A DNA stretch of 64,000 nt from Saccopteryx bilineata (GCF_036850765.1 NC_089494.1:229480779-229544778), one strand, 5' to 3'; counted from the stretch's first letter, positions 45,640-57,009 are shown. Program-made: numbers and translations. Notes: a model not told the origin generated them from the letters alone.

Positions 45640-46060
45640 GCCCTGGCCAGTTGGCTCAGCGGTAGAGCGTTGGCCTGGCGTGTGGGGGACCTGGGTTCGA
45701 TTCCCGGCCAGGGCACATAGGAGAAGCGCCCATTTGCTTCTCCACCCCCACCTCCTCCTTCCTCTCTGTCTCTCTCTTCCCCTCCCGCAGCCAAGGCTCC
45801 ATTGGAGCAAAGATGGCCCGGGCGCTGGGGATGGCTCCTTGGCCTCTGCCCCAGACGCTAGAGTGGCTCTGGTCGCAGCAGAGCGACGCCCCGGAGGGGC
45901 AGAGCATCGCCCCCTGGTGGGCAGAGCTTCGCCCCTGGTGGGCGTGCCGGGTGGATCCCAGTCGGTCGCATGCGAGAGTCTGTCTGACTGTCTCTCCCCG
46001 TTTCCAGCTTCAGAAAAATACAAAAAAATAAATTAATTAAAAATAAATAAATAAATAAAT
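45640..46060 (+). mobile_element. SINE type A, second insertion at the same site
   Basis: gccctggccagttggctcag head, two CTGGTGGGC modules, AATA-repeat tail. A third aataattcgag follows at 46062-46072. Confidence 0.92.
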
Positions 46061-46089
46061 AAATAATTCGAGATGGTGATAGGAGGGGG

Positions 46090-46980
46090 ATTGCTGGAGG
46101 AAGGAATGGGGGGGGGAAGTGGCGGATCGCAGGTCTTTCCCGTTGCTAGGGCCGCCAGCGTCCTTGGTTACCGCTAAAGAGAAGGCGCTATCACGGGCTC
46201 CGAGTCCCGCGCTCCGGAGACCGCGCATCCCCAGCGCCGCCTCGCGTCGCGGGGAGGAAAGGGCGCCGGCAGACACGTGCGGGTTTTTCCTTCCCCGCGA
46301 TCCCGGTACGAGGCTGGCTCTCTTAGGAATCAGAACCGCCGGGGCTCTGCAGAGCGGCCACCCCAATGCCAGACCTAAGAAACCCCGGTCGAAGGCTGTA
46401 CAGGACCTAGAGGGAGAGCGAGCCCCGAGGTCTCCCGCCCTGACTCACGTTGTACTCCCTCAGCCAGCGCTCTAGTTTGTCCTGCATCGCTCGTAAAGAC
46501 TCGTTGGAGACCAGTTTCCTCAGGTTTTCCGCCATCGTTCGCTTTTCCACTCGGCCTGGCTCTGGGAGATGGAGACGCGGAGCCGACCGGTCGGTGGCCT
46601 CCGCAGGACTGCGGGTGATTAGTTGGGAAGGATGTTATCTTCCTGGGGGGCTCAGAGCGCGGCAGATGTTTCCATCCTCCCCCTCGGGTCGGACCGGGCA
46701 GGGTTCGGGAAGCCGGGGGGAGGTGCCCTGGGCCGCAGCCGCCCCGCCTCATCCGCTGCCCGGCGCGGTCTCCGGGCTCCCCCGCGGCCGTCGCGAGCCC
46801 AGGCCGTAAATACCGCAGCGATTATTAAACAAACCTTGACGTGGGCGGGCGGCTGCTAGGGACGCGCGCCGCGGGCGCCGTGGCAACTCCTGGATCGCCG
46901 CCCAGCCCCTACTGCCCCCTCCATCCACGTCCCGCCCTGCGGCCCTCCCACTTTCCTGCGGGGTCCTGGGCACCTCCTGG
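46090..46980. promoter_or_regulatory. CpG-rich promoter region of SPATA18
   Basis: A GC- and CpG-rich block that surrounds the SPATA18 start codon (46535), ending near a trinucleotide repeat. CpG density is visibly far above the neighbouring intron. No TATA box is obvious. The exact transcription start cannot be read from sequence alone. The family is known as a p53 target, but I did not identify a convincing p53 site here. Confidence 0.7.
46449..46535 (-). CDS. SPATA18: SPATA18 (MIEAP) coding exon 1, start codon
   Basis: This exon encodes residues 1-29 of mitochondria-eating protein, beginning MAENLRKLVSNESLRAMQDK, which I recognise as the SPATA18 N-terminus. The ATG is at 46535-46533 on the minus strand with A at -3 and G at +4, a strong initiation context. 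The exon ends in phase 0 at a GTGAGT donor (46448 leftward). From knowledge of the family, MIEAP is a p53-inducible protein of mitochondrial quality control. It is reported to act in mitochondria, with a coiled-coil middle and a conserved C-terminal domain. The exon lies in a CpG-rich stretch, and SGCB starts about 7.8 kb away in the opposite direction, the same head-to-head order as in human. Identity is secure; the transcription start is not determined. Confidence 0.95.
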
Positions 46981-47008
46981 GCGCGGGATATTGCTGTTCC
47001 CGCTGATC

Positions 47009-47056
47009 TTCCTCCTCCTCCTCCTCCTCCTCCTCCTCCTCCTCCTCCTCCTCCTC

Positions 47057-47089
<33 letters not shown>
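47009..47089 (-). repeat. (CAG)10-(GAG)17 trinucleotide repeat upstream of SPATA18
   Basis: Perfect CTC/CTG runs on the plus strand; on the SPATA18 strand they read (CAG)10 then about (GAG)17. It lies about 0.5 kb upstream of the SPATA18 ATG at the edge of the CpG-rich region. It creates a poly-Q/poly-E frame on the minus strand and a poly-Leu frame on the plus strand. Confidence 0.95.
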
Positions 47090-47090
<1 letters not shown>

Positions 47091-47329
47091 CCTAAGGCCA
47101 ACGCAACCCATGCCATTGAGATTCCGAGGTGAGGCAGGCACTGCTCATCGCCAAGACTCCAAACGGATGGCCGCTGGGCCAGAGGGGGCCGCAGTGTGAG
47201 AGAGGGGCGAGTCAGCTGACAGCCTCTTGTCTAGAAGAAAAGGTTATTTCTGCAAAGAAGTTTTCGATTAGGAAAGCACGTTTGGCTCCTTTATTCTTTC
47301 GCTTCTCGGGCCTTTAATTCATCGTAGGG

Positions 47330-47542
47330 GATCAGGGAACGTGCAGATACTCCAGTACTTAACGCCATTTGTATAGTGCATTTTCACCAATGAAATAAAA
47401 GTTGGGTTTGCATCTCATTTGCATAATCAAACAACTTTCTTTGACTTGTCATTTGATTTTCTGATGTTCTTAAAAAAATCAAAAAATTTTTTTATCACTT
47501 CATATTCATTTTGAAATAGCCTCTAAATTTTTGTGAGCAGTA
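47330..47542. mobile_element. Tc1/mariner-type MITE, copy 2
   Basis: Same family as 4824-5477. The right end gtgagcagta is the inverse of the left end of copy 1, next to TA. The left inverted end is eroded. Confidence 0.6.
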
Positions 47543-47922
47543 TATAACCCTAGGGCTTACCTGGTATGAAGTTTGCTTTAACTAATATTTCAATTATTCC
47601 CGCTTCTATCTTTTGCAATCTTCCATGGCTCACTAGGTGGGTGCCCAAGTCAATAGATTTTAGTTCCAAGATGTTCACAAATTGAAGTTAATACCCCAGG
47701 ATTGGATACTATTTGGCACTATATTTTTAGAATCATTGAGCACTTTAAAGTTTCATTTAATTCTGAACTCTTTGATTTAGACTTTGTGAAAGTTCAGACC
47801 TGGTTTGATACTATGTATTTCAAAAGGATATATAATATTGCTACAGTGATAGTTTGAACTACTTAAGAAATGAAACCATTTCAACCATCGTTAAGTACTT
47901 TAAAAAAAAAAAAATCATCACA

Positions 47923-48312
47923 GCCCTGGCCGGTTGGCTCAGTGGTAGAGCGTGGGCCTGGCGTGCAGAAGTCCCGGGTTCGATTCCCGGCCAGGGCACA
48001 CAGGAGAAGCGCCCATCTGCTTCTCCACTCCTCCCCTTCTCCTTCCTCTCTGTCTCTCTCTTCCCCTCCCGCAGCCGAGGCTCCATTGGAGCAAAGATGG
48101 CCCGAGCGCTGGGGATGGCTCTGGTCACGGCAGAGCGACGCCCCGGAGGGGCAGAGCATCGCCCTGGAGGGGAGAGAATCGCCCCCTGGTGGGCAGAGCA
48201 TCGCCCCCTGGTGGGCGTGCCGGGTGGATCCCGGTCGGGCACATGCGGTAGTCTGTCTGACTATCTCTCCCCGTTTCTAGCTTCGGAAAAATACAAAAAA
48301 AAAAAAAAAAAT
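47923..48312 (+). mobile_element. SINE type A with three repeat modules
   Basis: Full head and B box GGTTCGATTCC. The body has three successive copies of the GCATCGCCC-type module between about 48155 and 48225, and a long A tail. Confidence 0.92.
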
Positions 48313-48554
48313 CACCTTAAATATTTATTAGATTCTCTTTTTCTTTAAAAAAATAAAAAGGGGAAAGAAGAGAATGGAGGAACACCCTCACACATTTCTT
48401 AATTTGGAGCCAATTACTTCATATTTCAATAACCAATTGAAATATTGAACAGTCCTATTTACATATTCATAAAAATGTTGGAATATTATGACAGATCAGG
48501 AATTAAATCCTCTTCCTTGCTGTGGACACTTTAAATCCTAATCCTTGGTTTCAT

Positions 48555-48757
48555 CTTTTTTTTTTTTTTTTTTTTTTTTTGTATTTTTCCAAAGTTAGAA
48601 GCGGGGAGGCAGTCAGACTCCCGCATGCCCCCAATCAGGATCCACCCGGCATGCCCACCAGGGGGCAATGCTCCGCCAATCTGGAGCATTGCTCTATTGC
48701 TGCCACAGCCGTTCTAGCACCTGAACCATCCTCAGTGCCCGGACCAACTTTGCTCCA
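48555..48757 (-). mobile_element. SINE type A, 5'-truncated, reverse strand
   Basis: A T run followed by gtatttttccaaagttag and the reverse complement of the body, including cccaccagggggcaatgct. It stops at the middle of the element, with ggtttcat on both sides. Confidence 0.88.
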
Positions 48758-49067
48758 AGGTTTCATGATCTTTAAGGAAGGATAACAGTTCCTACTTCAC
48801 AGAATTGTTACGAGACTAATATTCATGTGAAGTAGTTAGTACATTGCTTGGTGTATACAGTACTGTGATCTACATTTGTAGTAACAGTGATCATAGCAAA
48901 ATGCTATTTTAGAGAAAATTAGGTTGGAAACAATCTAAATCTTCCACAACAGGATAATGGTTGATCAAAGCATTCAATGAAATGTTGCAAAATAAAAATC
49001 TTGTGGCCAAAGAATATCTAGTATCTAGGAATTCTTACAATATAAAGCAAAGTAGAAAAAGCAGCAC

Positions 49068-49245
49068 ATGGGGGGGGGGGAGTAAAGAGGGACAAATATA
49101 CAGTGACAGAAAAGAATTTGACTTTGGGTGATAGGTACACAACACAATCAACAGTTCAAATGCTATAGAAATGTTTACCTGAAACCTATGTACTCATATT
49201 AATCAGTGTCACTCATTAAATTTAATTTTCTAAATAAAATAGAGA
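49068..49245 (+). mobile_element. L1 3' UTR fragment
   Basis: Matches the 3' UTR of the L1 at 14.5-14.7 kb in order: G run, aaagagggacaaatatacag, caacacaatcaa, tcagtgtcactcattaaatt. Heavily 5' truncated. Confidence 0.85.
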
Positions 49246-49788
49246 AAAGGCAGGACACTAAATTTTATATATATTGTGTTATAGTAGGATAACTACTATA
49301 CCTTTACTAACCAATAAAGGTATGGTTATGGTGACTTTAATTTGCTCCTTTACTCCTTTCTGATTTTCCAAATTTCTACCTTGAATACAAATTGCTTTTT
49401 TACAGAAACAAATTACCTAAATGTCCACATTACCAATTTAATAATTAAACTTATAAAATCTTCGGATAGAAGGGATCTATGAAATCCCTTAAGGACATGC
49501 TACCTGATATTATTTATTTCCACAGTGCTCTAGCCACACAACCAGATTTAAGACCCTTAAGGCCTGTAATCATTTTGTGTACATCCTGGTTTCCTTAAAA
49601 GACTGGAGTGTCTAATAGGAACTTTTTATTAATAACAAAGAAGCATAGTACTCAATGACTCAAAACAAAGGAAATGTTTTACATATGCATTATTTACCCC
49701 CACTATTTCCAAAATAGGATCTGAGATGGTTTAAGTAAAAGACTTGTAGAAAAATGTTATTTTTTAATGGATTAAGCAAACATGCCTG

Positions 49789-50160
49789 GGCCCTGGCTGG
49801 TTGGCTCAGTGATAGAGCGTTGGTCCCGCATGTAGAAGTCCCGGGATCAGTTCCCAGCCAGGGCACACAGGAGAAGCGCCCATCTACTTCTCCACCTTTC
49901 CCCTTCTCCTTCCTCTCTGTCTCTCTCTTCCCCTCCCACAGCCAAGGCTCCATTGGAGCAAAGTTGGCCCAGGAGCTGGGGATGGCTCCATGGCCTCCGC
50001 CTCAGGCGCTGGAATAGGTCTGGCCAAAAAGGAGCAACACCCCAGATGGGCAGAGCATCGTCCCCTGGTGGGCATGCTGGGTGGATCCCGATTGGGCGCA
50101 TGCGGGAGTCTGTCTGACTGTCTCCCTGCTTCTACCTTCGGAAAAATACAAAAAAAAAAA
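49789..50160 (+). mobile_element. SINE type A
   Basis: ggccctggctggttggctca head, one module, A tail. Duplication agcaaacatgcctg at 49775-49788 and 50161-50174. Confidence 0.92.
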
Positions 50161-51907
50161 AGCAAACATGCCTGAAATTTAAGCCTATGTACTAAGATTG
50201 AGCCATATTTTACCTTTATTTCTGAGCTTTGTAGAAGCCAAGGCAAAAAAGAAAATGAGTGTGATAATTATTTTTAATATATATATATATATAAGTTATT
50301 TGAATGGAAATGCATTTTCCTGGTACTAATTCTAAAGTATGTTTATCCTTTTTTCAAAGAGTATAGAACAAAAGAGATGAAGGTTTCTTTAATAACCTCC
50401 TTTCTTAAAATAAAGAAACAATCTTGATATGACTGTTTGTTTCTTGCAGTCACTCTGAATCAATGCCAGGAGGATAACACCACAACATATCATCAAAGAG
50501 AGGGACAAGCAATTGACATGTCATCTCTTAGCTCTGGTGATGTTATTTGCTACAAATTTAGAAATTCCGTATCTGTAGGAATAAATGGACATCTTCATAA
50601 GTGCCCTTAATGATGATCCCCTCCTCAGAGCTCTTCAGGGTATTGGATAGCTATCAATTAAAGAAAGAGCTAGAGCCTGGAGTGCAAAGAGTCTTTCTGA
50701 TTAAAGAAGAATCCATATGATTCAAATTCTAAGCATGCAGTCAACAAGGTAGAGGTTCTGTTCAAAAAGTTGGTGAGATGTAGAATAGGTCAGATAAATA
50801 AAGGTTCTATTTGGAGATAATTTTTATGCTCTCGTTTTATCCCAATTTGATTATTTCAGAATATTATAAATTTGGCAATTATTTGGGAAGAAAAGGTAAA
50901 AAGCAAACCTTTCTTTTGTGACATACTTTTAGGTACTTGGAGAAGTTGAAAGAACTAACTTGGAACATGGGCACTCTTGCCTCATCTCACATTCTGCCAA
51001 TAGTGGTTTTTCATGACTCCACACAATTTTAATCACTGTGAGCCTCATTTTTTTCTATTTACATAAGAAAAAACATGGACTGTTGAGTTCTATGATCTCT
51101 TGCAGTTGTGACATTCTTTAGAGTTAGTTTTTGTTTCTGTTTTTAACATACTGGTTAAAGTTCAGATTGGGCAAATCTTGCCCTTTGTTTCAAGTTTTGG
51201 TTTGCAGTTTGGCTCAAGCCTTGCTTCTGACAGCAAAAGTTGAGCATCGTTCTTGAGTAGAATTTATTCTGCAGGCTTGCTGGAATGACAAATACACCTA
51301 ATGTCCAAGAAATAAACATGGTGTTTCTGCTTAGTTGCACTTTAAATCAAATTAAACCCAGCTAAAATTGACAAAAATCTCCCCATCTCCCCCAAGTTCC
51401 CAGAGCTCATCACTCTCATTATCTTTTCTGTCTTTAACTTTTGGACATGTTAATTCTATTGCAATTTTCACAGGATATAGTACTTTATTGTCTGCCTCTG
51501 ATATAAGCTTGTGACCTTCTTGAAGAAAATAGGCTTATGTAGTTTCATATCTTCAGCATAGCCACTCGTATTTCTAGGCCTTTCAGATAAGTTTGTAAAA
51601 CTGAATTGTTAACAAAAAGGGAAAAGAAAGGAAGGGAGGAAGGGAGTGAAGGAGAAGGAAGAAAGGAAGGAGATGATTGGCGCCTTAGTATCTGATGTCA
51701 TTATCCCTTTGAGTTTGAAGAAAGCAAATTTAATAGCCAATTGGTGTTCTATGCCTACTAAGGACGGCATGGCTAAAGAACAGTCTGTTCTGCTGTGACC
51801 TGAGTTGCTTTCTCAGGCGCCCCAATCCTCTTCTGTGTGTGCGACACTGTTCTTGCCCTACAACCATTTGTATTAGGATCTCCTTTGGGTCAAGGCCTAC
51901 ATTACTA

Positions 51908-52498
51908 CAGTGTGTTTGTAAAGTCATGGTGCACTTTTGACCAGTTACAGGAAAGCAACAAAAGACGATAGAAATGTGAAATCTGCACCAAATAAAAGGA
52001 AAACTCTCCCAATTTCATACTTATTCAGTGCAGTTCAATGTGGGCTCACACACAGATTTTTTAGGGCTCCTTAGGTAGCTATGCCATATAGCCTCTACAG
52101 ACCTGTCACTGACTGATGGCCTACCAGAATGGGGTCTCTCCACCAAACTGCTGGTTTCCTTCAACTGCTTATCCCACCGAGTAATGTTATTCCTATATGG
52201 TGGCGCTTCGTTATAAACGCGCCAATATTCACGTTGCACTTTGGTCACAGATTCGAATTTAGCGAGCCACAGAACACACTGAACTTTCCTCTGTACCGTC
52301 CACATCTCGACTGGCATGGCCGTGGGCTGCTCTACTGTATACACGGTGTTACGTCATCATCTGCACATGCGCACATGCTGCCACATCTACAGAAACTGGG
52401 AGGGTTTTCCTTTTATTTGATGCAGATTTCACATTTCTATCATCTTTCGTTGCTTTCCTATGACCAGTAAAAAGTGCACCATGACTTGATAGACACTG
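51908..52498 (-). mobile_element. Deleted mariner-like element with transposase N-terminus
   Basis: Inverted ends beginning cagtgtgtttgtaaagtcat and cagtgtctatcaagtcatgg share gtcatggtgcacttttNac, and lie between TA dinucleotides (51906-51907 and 52499-52500). On the minus strand, 52344-52021 encodes a helix-turn-helix region: QRKVQCVLWLAKFESVTKVQ, then NNITRWDKQLKET and SGRPSVSDRSVEAI. This is the DNA-binding half of a Tc1/mariner transposase. The catalytic part is missing, so it is an internal-deletion derivative. It is a different family from the element at 17366. Confidence 0.87.
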
Positions 52499-52705
52499 TA
52501 TTTGAAGAAAACCTTTTGGCTTTGCTCCTGTTTTGCACCTGGTATATAGCAAAACACTGACTTGCCAGGATCTGCCCATTTGCTCAGTGGTCTATAACCT
52601 GAGCACTCTGCTCTCTCAATTTACCAGCTTCATTTGGTCTTTGTTCTCTGCCACACTGGAAGGGAAAAGATCTTTTTAAAAACTCATCCAATGGTGAAAG
52701 AACTA

Positions 52706-53020
52706 TAGTTGACTCTTAAACAAAATAGGGGTTAGGGGTGCCAAACCCTGCAAAGTCGAAAACCTACATACAACTTTTGACTCCCCCAAAAATTGTACTA
52801 ATAGCCTACTATTGACTGATGTCTTACTGCTAACAGTTGATTATTTTGTGTTATATGTGTTACACACTGTATTATGATAATAAAGTACGCTAGAGAAAAG
52901 AAAGTGTTAAGAAAATCATATGGAAGAGAAAATATATTTACAGTACTATGTATTTATTGAAAAAAAAATCTGTATATAAGTGGATCTGCACAGTTCTAAT
53001 CCGTGTTCAAGGATTAACTG
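52706..53020. mobile_element. MER2-like Tigger MITE
   Basis: Ends tagttgactcttaaacaaa and gttcaaggattaactg with TA flanks. The interior contains cgaaaacctacatacaactt and aataaagtacgctagagaaa, typical of this ancient mammalian element. Confidence 0.75.
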
Positions 53021-53507
53021 TAATTGGTAGAGATCTGAGCTGAAGGCTCTTTAATTTCTGAAATGACCACAGTAGCCAAAATCGGAAGGGGAAGGGAAGG
53101 AAAAAGTCTATGAGGAATTTATTATGCAACAGATTACCTATTTAAACCTCACAGCAATCCTCTGATGCAAAGCAGGCAGAGCTGTGGAATAACGGCTCCA
53201 GACATCAAAAAGCAAAACTGATCTAGTTCCTAGCGAAAGGTTTTGCCAGCTAGTCTGTTGGTGCTTCCTGCTGAGTTAGGCAGCCCTGGGGCCCAAAGAT
53301 GCTCATTAGAAGTGAGGAAAGTTTTTTACATCTTGGTTGCTACTGTCCTCGCTACATATAAAAAAACAAAACTAAAACAAACAAAAAACCTACCAGGATT
53401 ATTGGGTCATATTGAAGACTAGGAACAAGGAATGGGTTCTCTGGGCAAAACGTATGTGTTAGATCAGGTGCCCCGGGACGCACTGACTCCAGTACTAAAA
53501 GGAAAGG

Positions 53508-53643
53508 CGCCTGACCTGTGGTGGCGCAGTGGATAAAGCATCGACCTGGAAATGTTGAGCGCCAGTTCGAAACCCTGGGCTTGCCTGGTCAAGGCACATA
53601 TGGGAGTTGATGCTTCCAGCTCCTCCCTCCTTCTCTCTCTCTC

Positions 53644-53693
<50 letters not shown>

Positions 53694-53733
53694 CTAAAAA
53701 TGAATAAATAAAATTAAAAAAAAAAAGAAATAT
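53508..53733 (+). mobile_element. SINE type B
   Basis: cctgacctgtggtggcgcag head, long CT repeat, A-rich tail. Duplication taaaaggaaagg at 53496-53507 and 53734-53745. Confidence 0.92.
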
Positions 53734-53859
53734 TAAAAGGAAAGGTCACTCCCATTGCCACAAAAAATAAGCATCGGCCTTCATAGGCCCTCCAAAGTTA
53801 AGAAGCACCCCTGAAGTAGCTGTCTTCCTTGAGGACCCTCCGTTTTCCAGATTTTAGCT

Positions 53860-54830
53860 GGCTAATTGGCAATTTATTACCTCCCGTCCACACTGTCACC
53901 ACTCCGTCCTCGTCTACGTGCATTCTCGAAAACGCCCCTTTCCAGCCCAGCCAGGAGACCCGGGCGGGTGACAACAAGGAGAATGTCCCAGCCCGGGAGG
54001 GCACCCGCCCTGCATGATGAGGAACGAAGGAGAAAGGGACAGGCGTCCTCGTGCCCGTTCGGGAGCATCCAGAGGCGGCCCAAGGTCGCGTGGAACTCCT
54101 GGCGCAGGATAACGTCCCCGAGGCTGCAATCCCGGGTGCAGGGGGCGGCGGGACGGTCGCTGCATCTCGGCGGGCTCCAAACCTCTCCGCTCCAGCGGGG
54201 TAACGGGCAGTGAGCGGCGATCCCCTCCCACTCCGGCCGACAGGGCGCAGGCGCAGGCGCTCGGTGCGGCGGCGGCGGCGGCGGCGGACGGGGAGGGCGG
54301 CCGCGGGCGCGGGAAGATGGCGGCGGCGGCGGCGGCGGCCGCCGAGCAGGTCTGTGAGCCCCGCTGCGGTTGGGGGCTGGCGGGGCAGGGGCGCCGGGGT
54401 CCTACCGGGGTCCCGCCGTAGAGCTGGCTGGCGGGGACCGGGGCGCGCCGTAGAGCTGGCCGGCTGGGGCGGGCTCTGCGGGGTGGGGCGGGGCGGGAGG
54501 AGCGGTCCGCAGCCGGGGATGCTGGCGGAGGCCGGCGGGGGCGCAGGCGGAGCTCCGGGGCAGGAGGGGAGCAAGCCGCGGGCCTCGCCTGGCCGGGCCG
54601 CAATGTCCCCGGCCGCGGCGAGGAGGGGTCGCCTGCCTGAGAGCCCGCGAGGCGGCCGGACAGCCCGAGCCCGCGCCAGGACGTGCCCCGCTCGGCGGCC
54701 CGCGGAGATGCGGTAAAAATAACCTCAGGCCGGCGCCCCGAGGCTCCCGGACCGCAGCCAAGCGGCAGACAGCTGTTGCCTGGGAGTCGGCTCGCGGCCA
54801 CTTGCGGCTGCCGTCCCGATGTGGGTGTGC
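53860..54830. promoter_or_regulatory. CpG-rich promoter region of SGCB
   Basis: A strong GC- and CpG-rich block that surrounds SGCB exon 1, with GGGGCGG-type boxes (for example around 54480-54500) and no clear TATA box. It is the expected promoter of a broadly expressed gene. Many long overlapping ORFs across it are by-products of GC richness. Confidence 0.75.
54317..54349 (+). CDS. SGCB: SGCB (beta-sarcoglycan) coding exon 1
   Basis: This exon encodes [11 protein letters not shown], the first 11 residues of beta-sarcoglycan, with an eight-alanine run written mainly as GCG codons. The ATG has A at -3 and G at +4. A GT donor (GTCTGT) follows at 54350, in phase 0, and the codons join exactly to exon 2. 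Beta-sarcoglycan is a single-pass type II membrane protein of the dystrophin-associated sarcoglycan complex in muscle sarcolemma; defects cause limb-girdle muscular dystrophy in humans. The match to human exon 1, together with exon 2 downstream, makes this call secure despite the tiny exon. Confidence 0.93.
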
Positions 54831-55314
54831 GGACACCCAGGTTTCCCCTCCCGCTTGGCTTTATGGAGCGCGGCGGTCACCAGTATAAAACTGCCTCCTG
54901 GCCGATTGGTTTAAAATAATTTTTAAATGCTTTATCAAGTATTTCCTGATGTGCTTATAATAGCTCCAAAGGCTGTTTTCCCCCAAAAGCAAGATATATA
55001 TCTGTATACATATACATGAATATGTGTGTAAGTATATATATTTATTTATATAGTTACATATAAAATCTATATAATATATACATATAGTTACTAGGGTAAT
55101 TTAAAACAAGTAATTTTCATGGTCACTTTTTCTTTTTTCTTAACTGTATTTCCCTTTAGAAAAATAGAACTATGATGTGACAGGTTTTTTTTTTTTAAAG
55201 TCCCATTCTTAACCCTTGTTTAAAAAATAAATACAAGTTAAGTAACTAACATTCTGCTTCCAGAAAAGCTTTTTTTTCTGGATTTTCTTAGGTGATTAAA
55301 GTGCTATTAGAGAC

Positions 55315-55318
<4 letters not shown>

Positions 55319-55370
<52 letters not shown>
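55319..55370. repeat. (TG)n microsatellite
   Basis: About 25 uninterrupted TG units in SGCB intron 1. Confidence 0.95.
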
Positions 55371-55373
<3 letters not shown>

Positions 55374-55689
55374 CACTGCAGGCATCATTCTTAGGGATAT
55401 AAAATCTAAAAGACATGAAATCTGCATCTGCTTTCAGGAGCTTAAAGTCAAAGTGCCTAATAAATGCAGAACCATCAGCTAAAGGCAGTAGGCAAGCTAC
55501 AGGTTGTAGCAGTAAAATAAAGGAATGAGTGAAAGTGAAAGGAGACAAAACTTGGAGTTGCTGAGATTAAAAGTTGTTCAGTGGCTTTCCTGATTGCCCT
55601 CCTAATCTATCAGCTTCTATTTTAAACAGTTCTTATTTTACCTACAGCACCTTATGATGTTCTTGAGTTGCCACTGAGGTTTTATTCTT

Positions 55690-56115
55690 TTTTTAAAATA
55701 AATTTTTATTAATTTTAATGGGGTGACATTAATAAATCAGGGTACATATGTTCAAAGAAAACATCTCCAGGTTATCTTGTCATTCAATTATGTTGCATAC
55801 CTGTCACCCAAAGTCACATTGTCCTCTGTCACTTTCTATCTGGTTTTCTTTGTGTCCCTCCCCCCTTCCCCTCCCTCCTCTTCCATCCCCCCCCCAACCA
55901 CCACACTCTTGTCCATGTCTCTTAGTCTCGTTTTTATGTCCCACCTATGTATGGAATCATGCAGTTCTTAGTTTTTTCTGATTTACTTATTTCACTCCGT
56001 ATAATGTTATCAAGATCCATCCATGTTGTTGTAAATGATCCGATGTCATCATTTCTTATGGCTGAGTAGCATTCCGTAGTATATATATACCACATCTTCT
56101 TTATCACATAAACAG
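55690..56115 (-). mobile_element. 5'-truncated L1, reverse strand
   Basis: The reverse complement covers the end of ORF2 (YIYTTECYSAIRNDDIGSFT, matching the L1 at 14.3 kb) and the 3' UTR, ending in a short A/T-rich tail at 55690. Confidence 0.88.
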
Positions 56116-57009
56116 GGCACTCTGATCCATCCCTCATCCTCCACTTCAAAGTTATGCATTTATGTCTCTAACCCTGAATGTAACTGAATTTTCCACGGAC
56201 AGTTCAAACTCAAAAATGTTCAAACCTGGATTGCATCCTATTTACTATTAAAAGGGCTAAAATCATTCATTCTCCTAGCCAGAAACTTGGGATCTGGGCC
56301 AGCTTAGGGGTGCTCAGAAGGGACCCTCATTTGGTTTAATGCTGTGCTGTACCAGGCTTGGTATTTGAACAGTTTCTTTTTTCTTCAGATCCCAGTAACT
56401 ATGCAGCAGGTCCTACTGGGGAGCTATCTTAGACCCCACTTTGTCTCATTCACACACAGTCATTCACCAGGTCCTCCTGTCAGTTCTGCCTCTTAACCTC
56501 TGCATAATCTTTTCATCTCCAATGCCCAGGCTCAGTCAGGCCCTCTTTTGGGACTGTTAGAGAAAACCGCTGTTAATATCTTCGACTCTAAACTCTTCTA
56601 ATCCAGTTTATTGCATTTTGATTTGATTTTGCTGTAAGGCAAATCTGATCATATCACTAACCTATTCTAAATGTTTGGTAGTTCCCTATCACTTTAACAG
56701 TGAAGTCCATCGATCTTGTCATGGTACTTACATCTGTTCATTTACTGGCTCTATCCACATCTCTCACCTCATTTTTTGCCCCATTCCTGTACTTGTCCTC
56801 CTCACCATTCACATAAAACATCCAAAATTAGTTTGTCCAGAGGTGACCCATAAGGAAATCTTAAATTATCTTAAAATCCTTCAGCTGATGCCCCTGCTCG
56901 CCAAACAGAACTGCATTCCTCTCGTGTACCCTTTCAGTGGCCCGTGCATTGCTCCACATGGCACTTGCCATGCTGAACTGCAGTTGTTAGCAACCTGTCT
57001 GCCTACCCT

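Larger units (their letters stand above)
30578..46448. other. SPATA18 intron 1 (15.9 kb)
   Basis: Contents from left to right are a minisatellite (30655-31431), L2 and MIR relics (about 32390-32775), two SINEs (33381-33756 and 34278-34654), a tRNA-Gly half (34763-34797), a hAT element (35754-36284), a MIR (about 36310-36470), a Helitron (37329-38200), two SINEs (40814-41281), a 43-bp tandem duplication (41820-41905), a SINE (42114-42451), an L2 (42930-43400), a micro-L1 insertion (44374-44400) and two stacked SINEs (45414-46060). The segments 31440-32380, 32780-33360, 38210-40800 and 43400-44350 show nothing I can name. Confidence 0.7.
46536..54316. other. SPATA18-SGCB intergenic region
   Basis: The spacer between the two divergent start codons. 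It holds two CpG-rich promoter regions, a CAG/GAG repeat, a MITE copy, four SINEs, an L1 tail fragment, a mariner element and a MER2-like element. No additional coding exon is recognised. The stretches 50270-51600 and 53030-53500 show no recognisable feature. Confidence 0.7.

Noticed and set aside
45496..46036. ORFs of 100-175 codons in the SINE pair, and similar ones in every type A SINE
   Set aside because: The same peptides recur in each SINE copy on both strands. They are repeat translations, not genes.
46856..47116. Poly-Q/poly-E protein upstream of SPATA18
   Set aside because: The frame comes from a trinucleotide repeat in a promoter-like region, with no recognisable domain. Kept only as a finding about the repeat.
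53914..54836. Several long ORFs (up to 295 codons) on both strands around SGCB exon 1
   Set aside because: They overlap each other in different frames within a CpG-rich promoter, where stop codons are rare. No protein family is recognisable.
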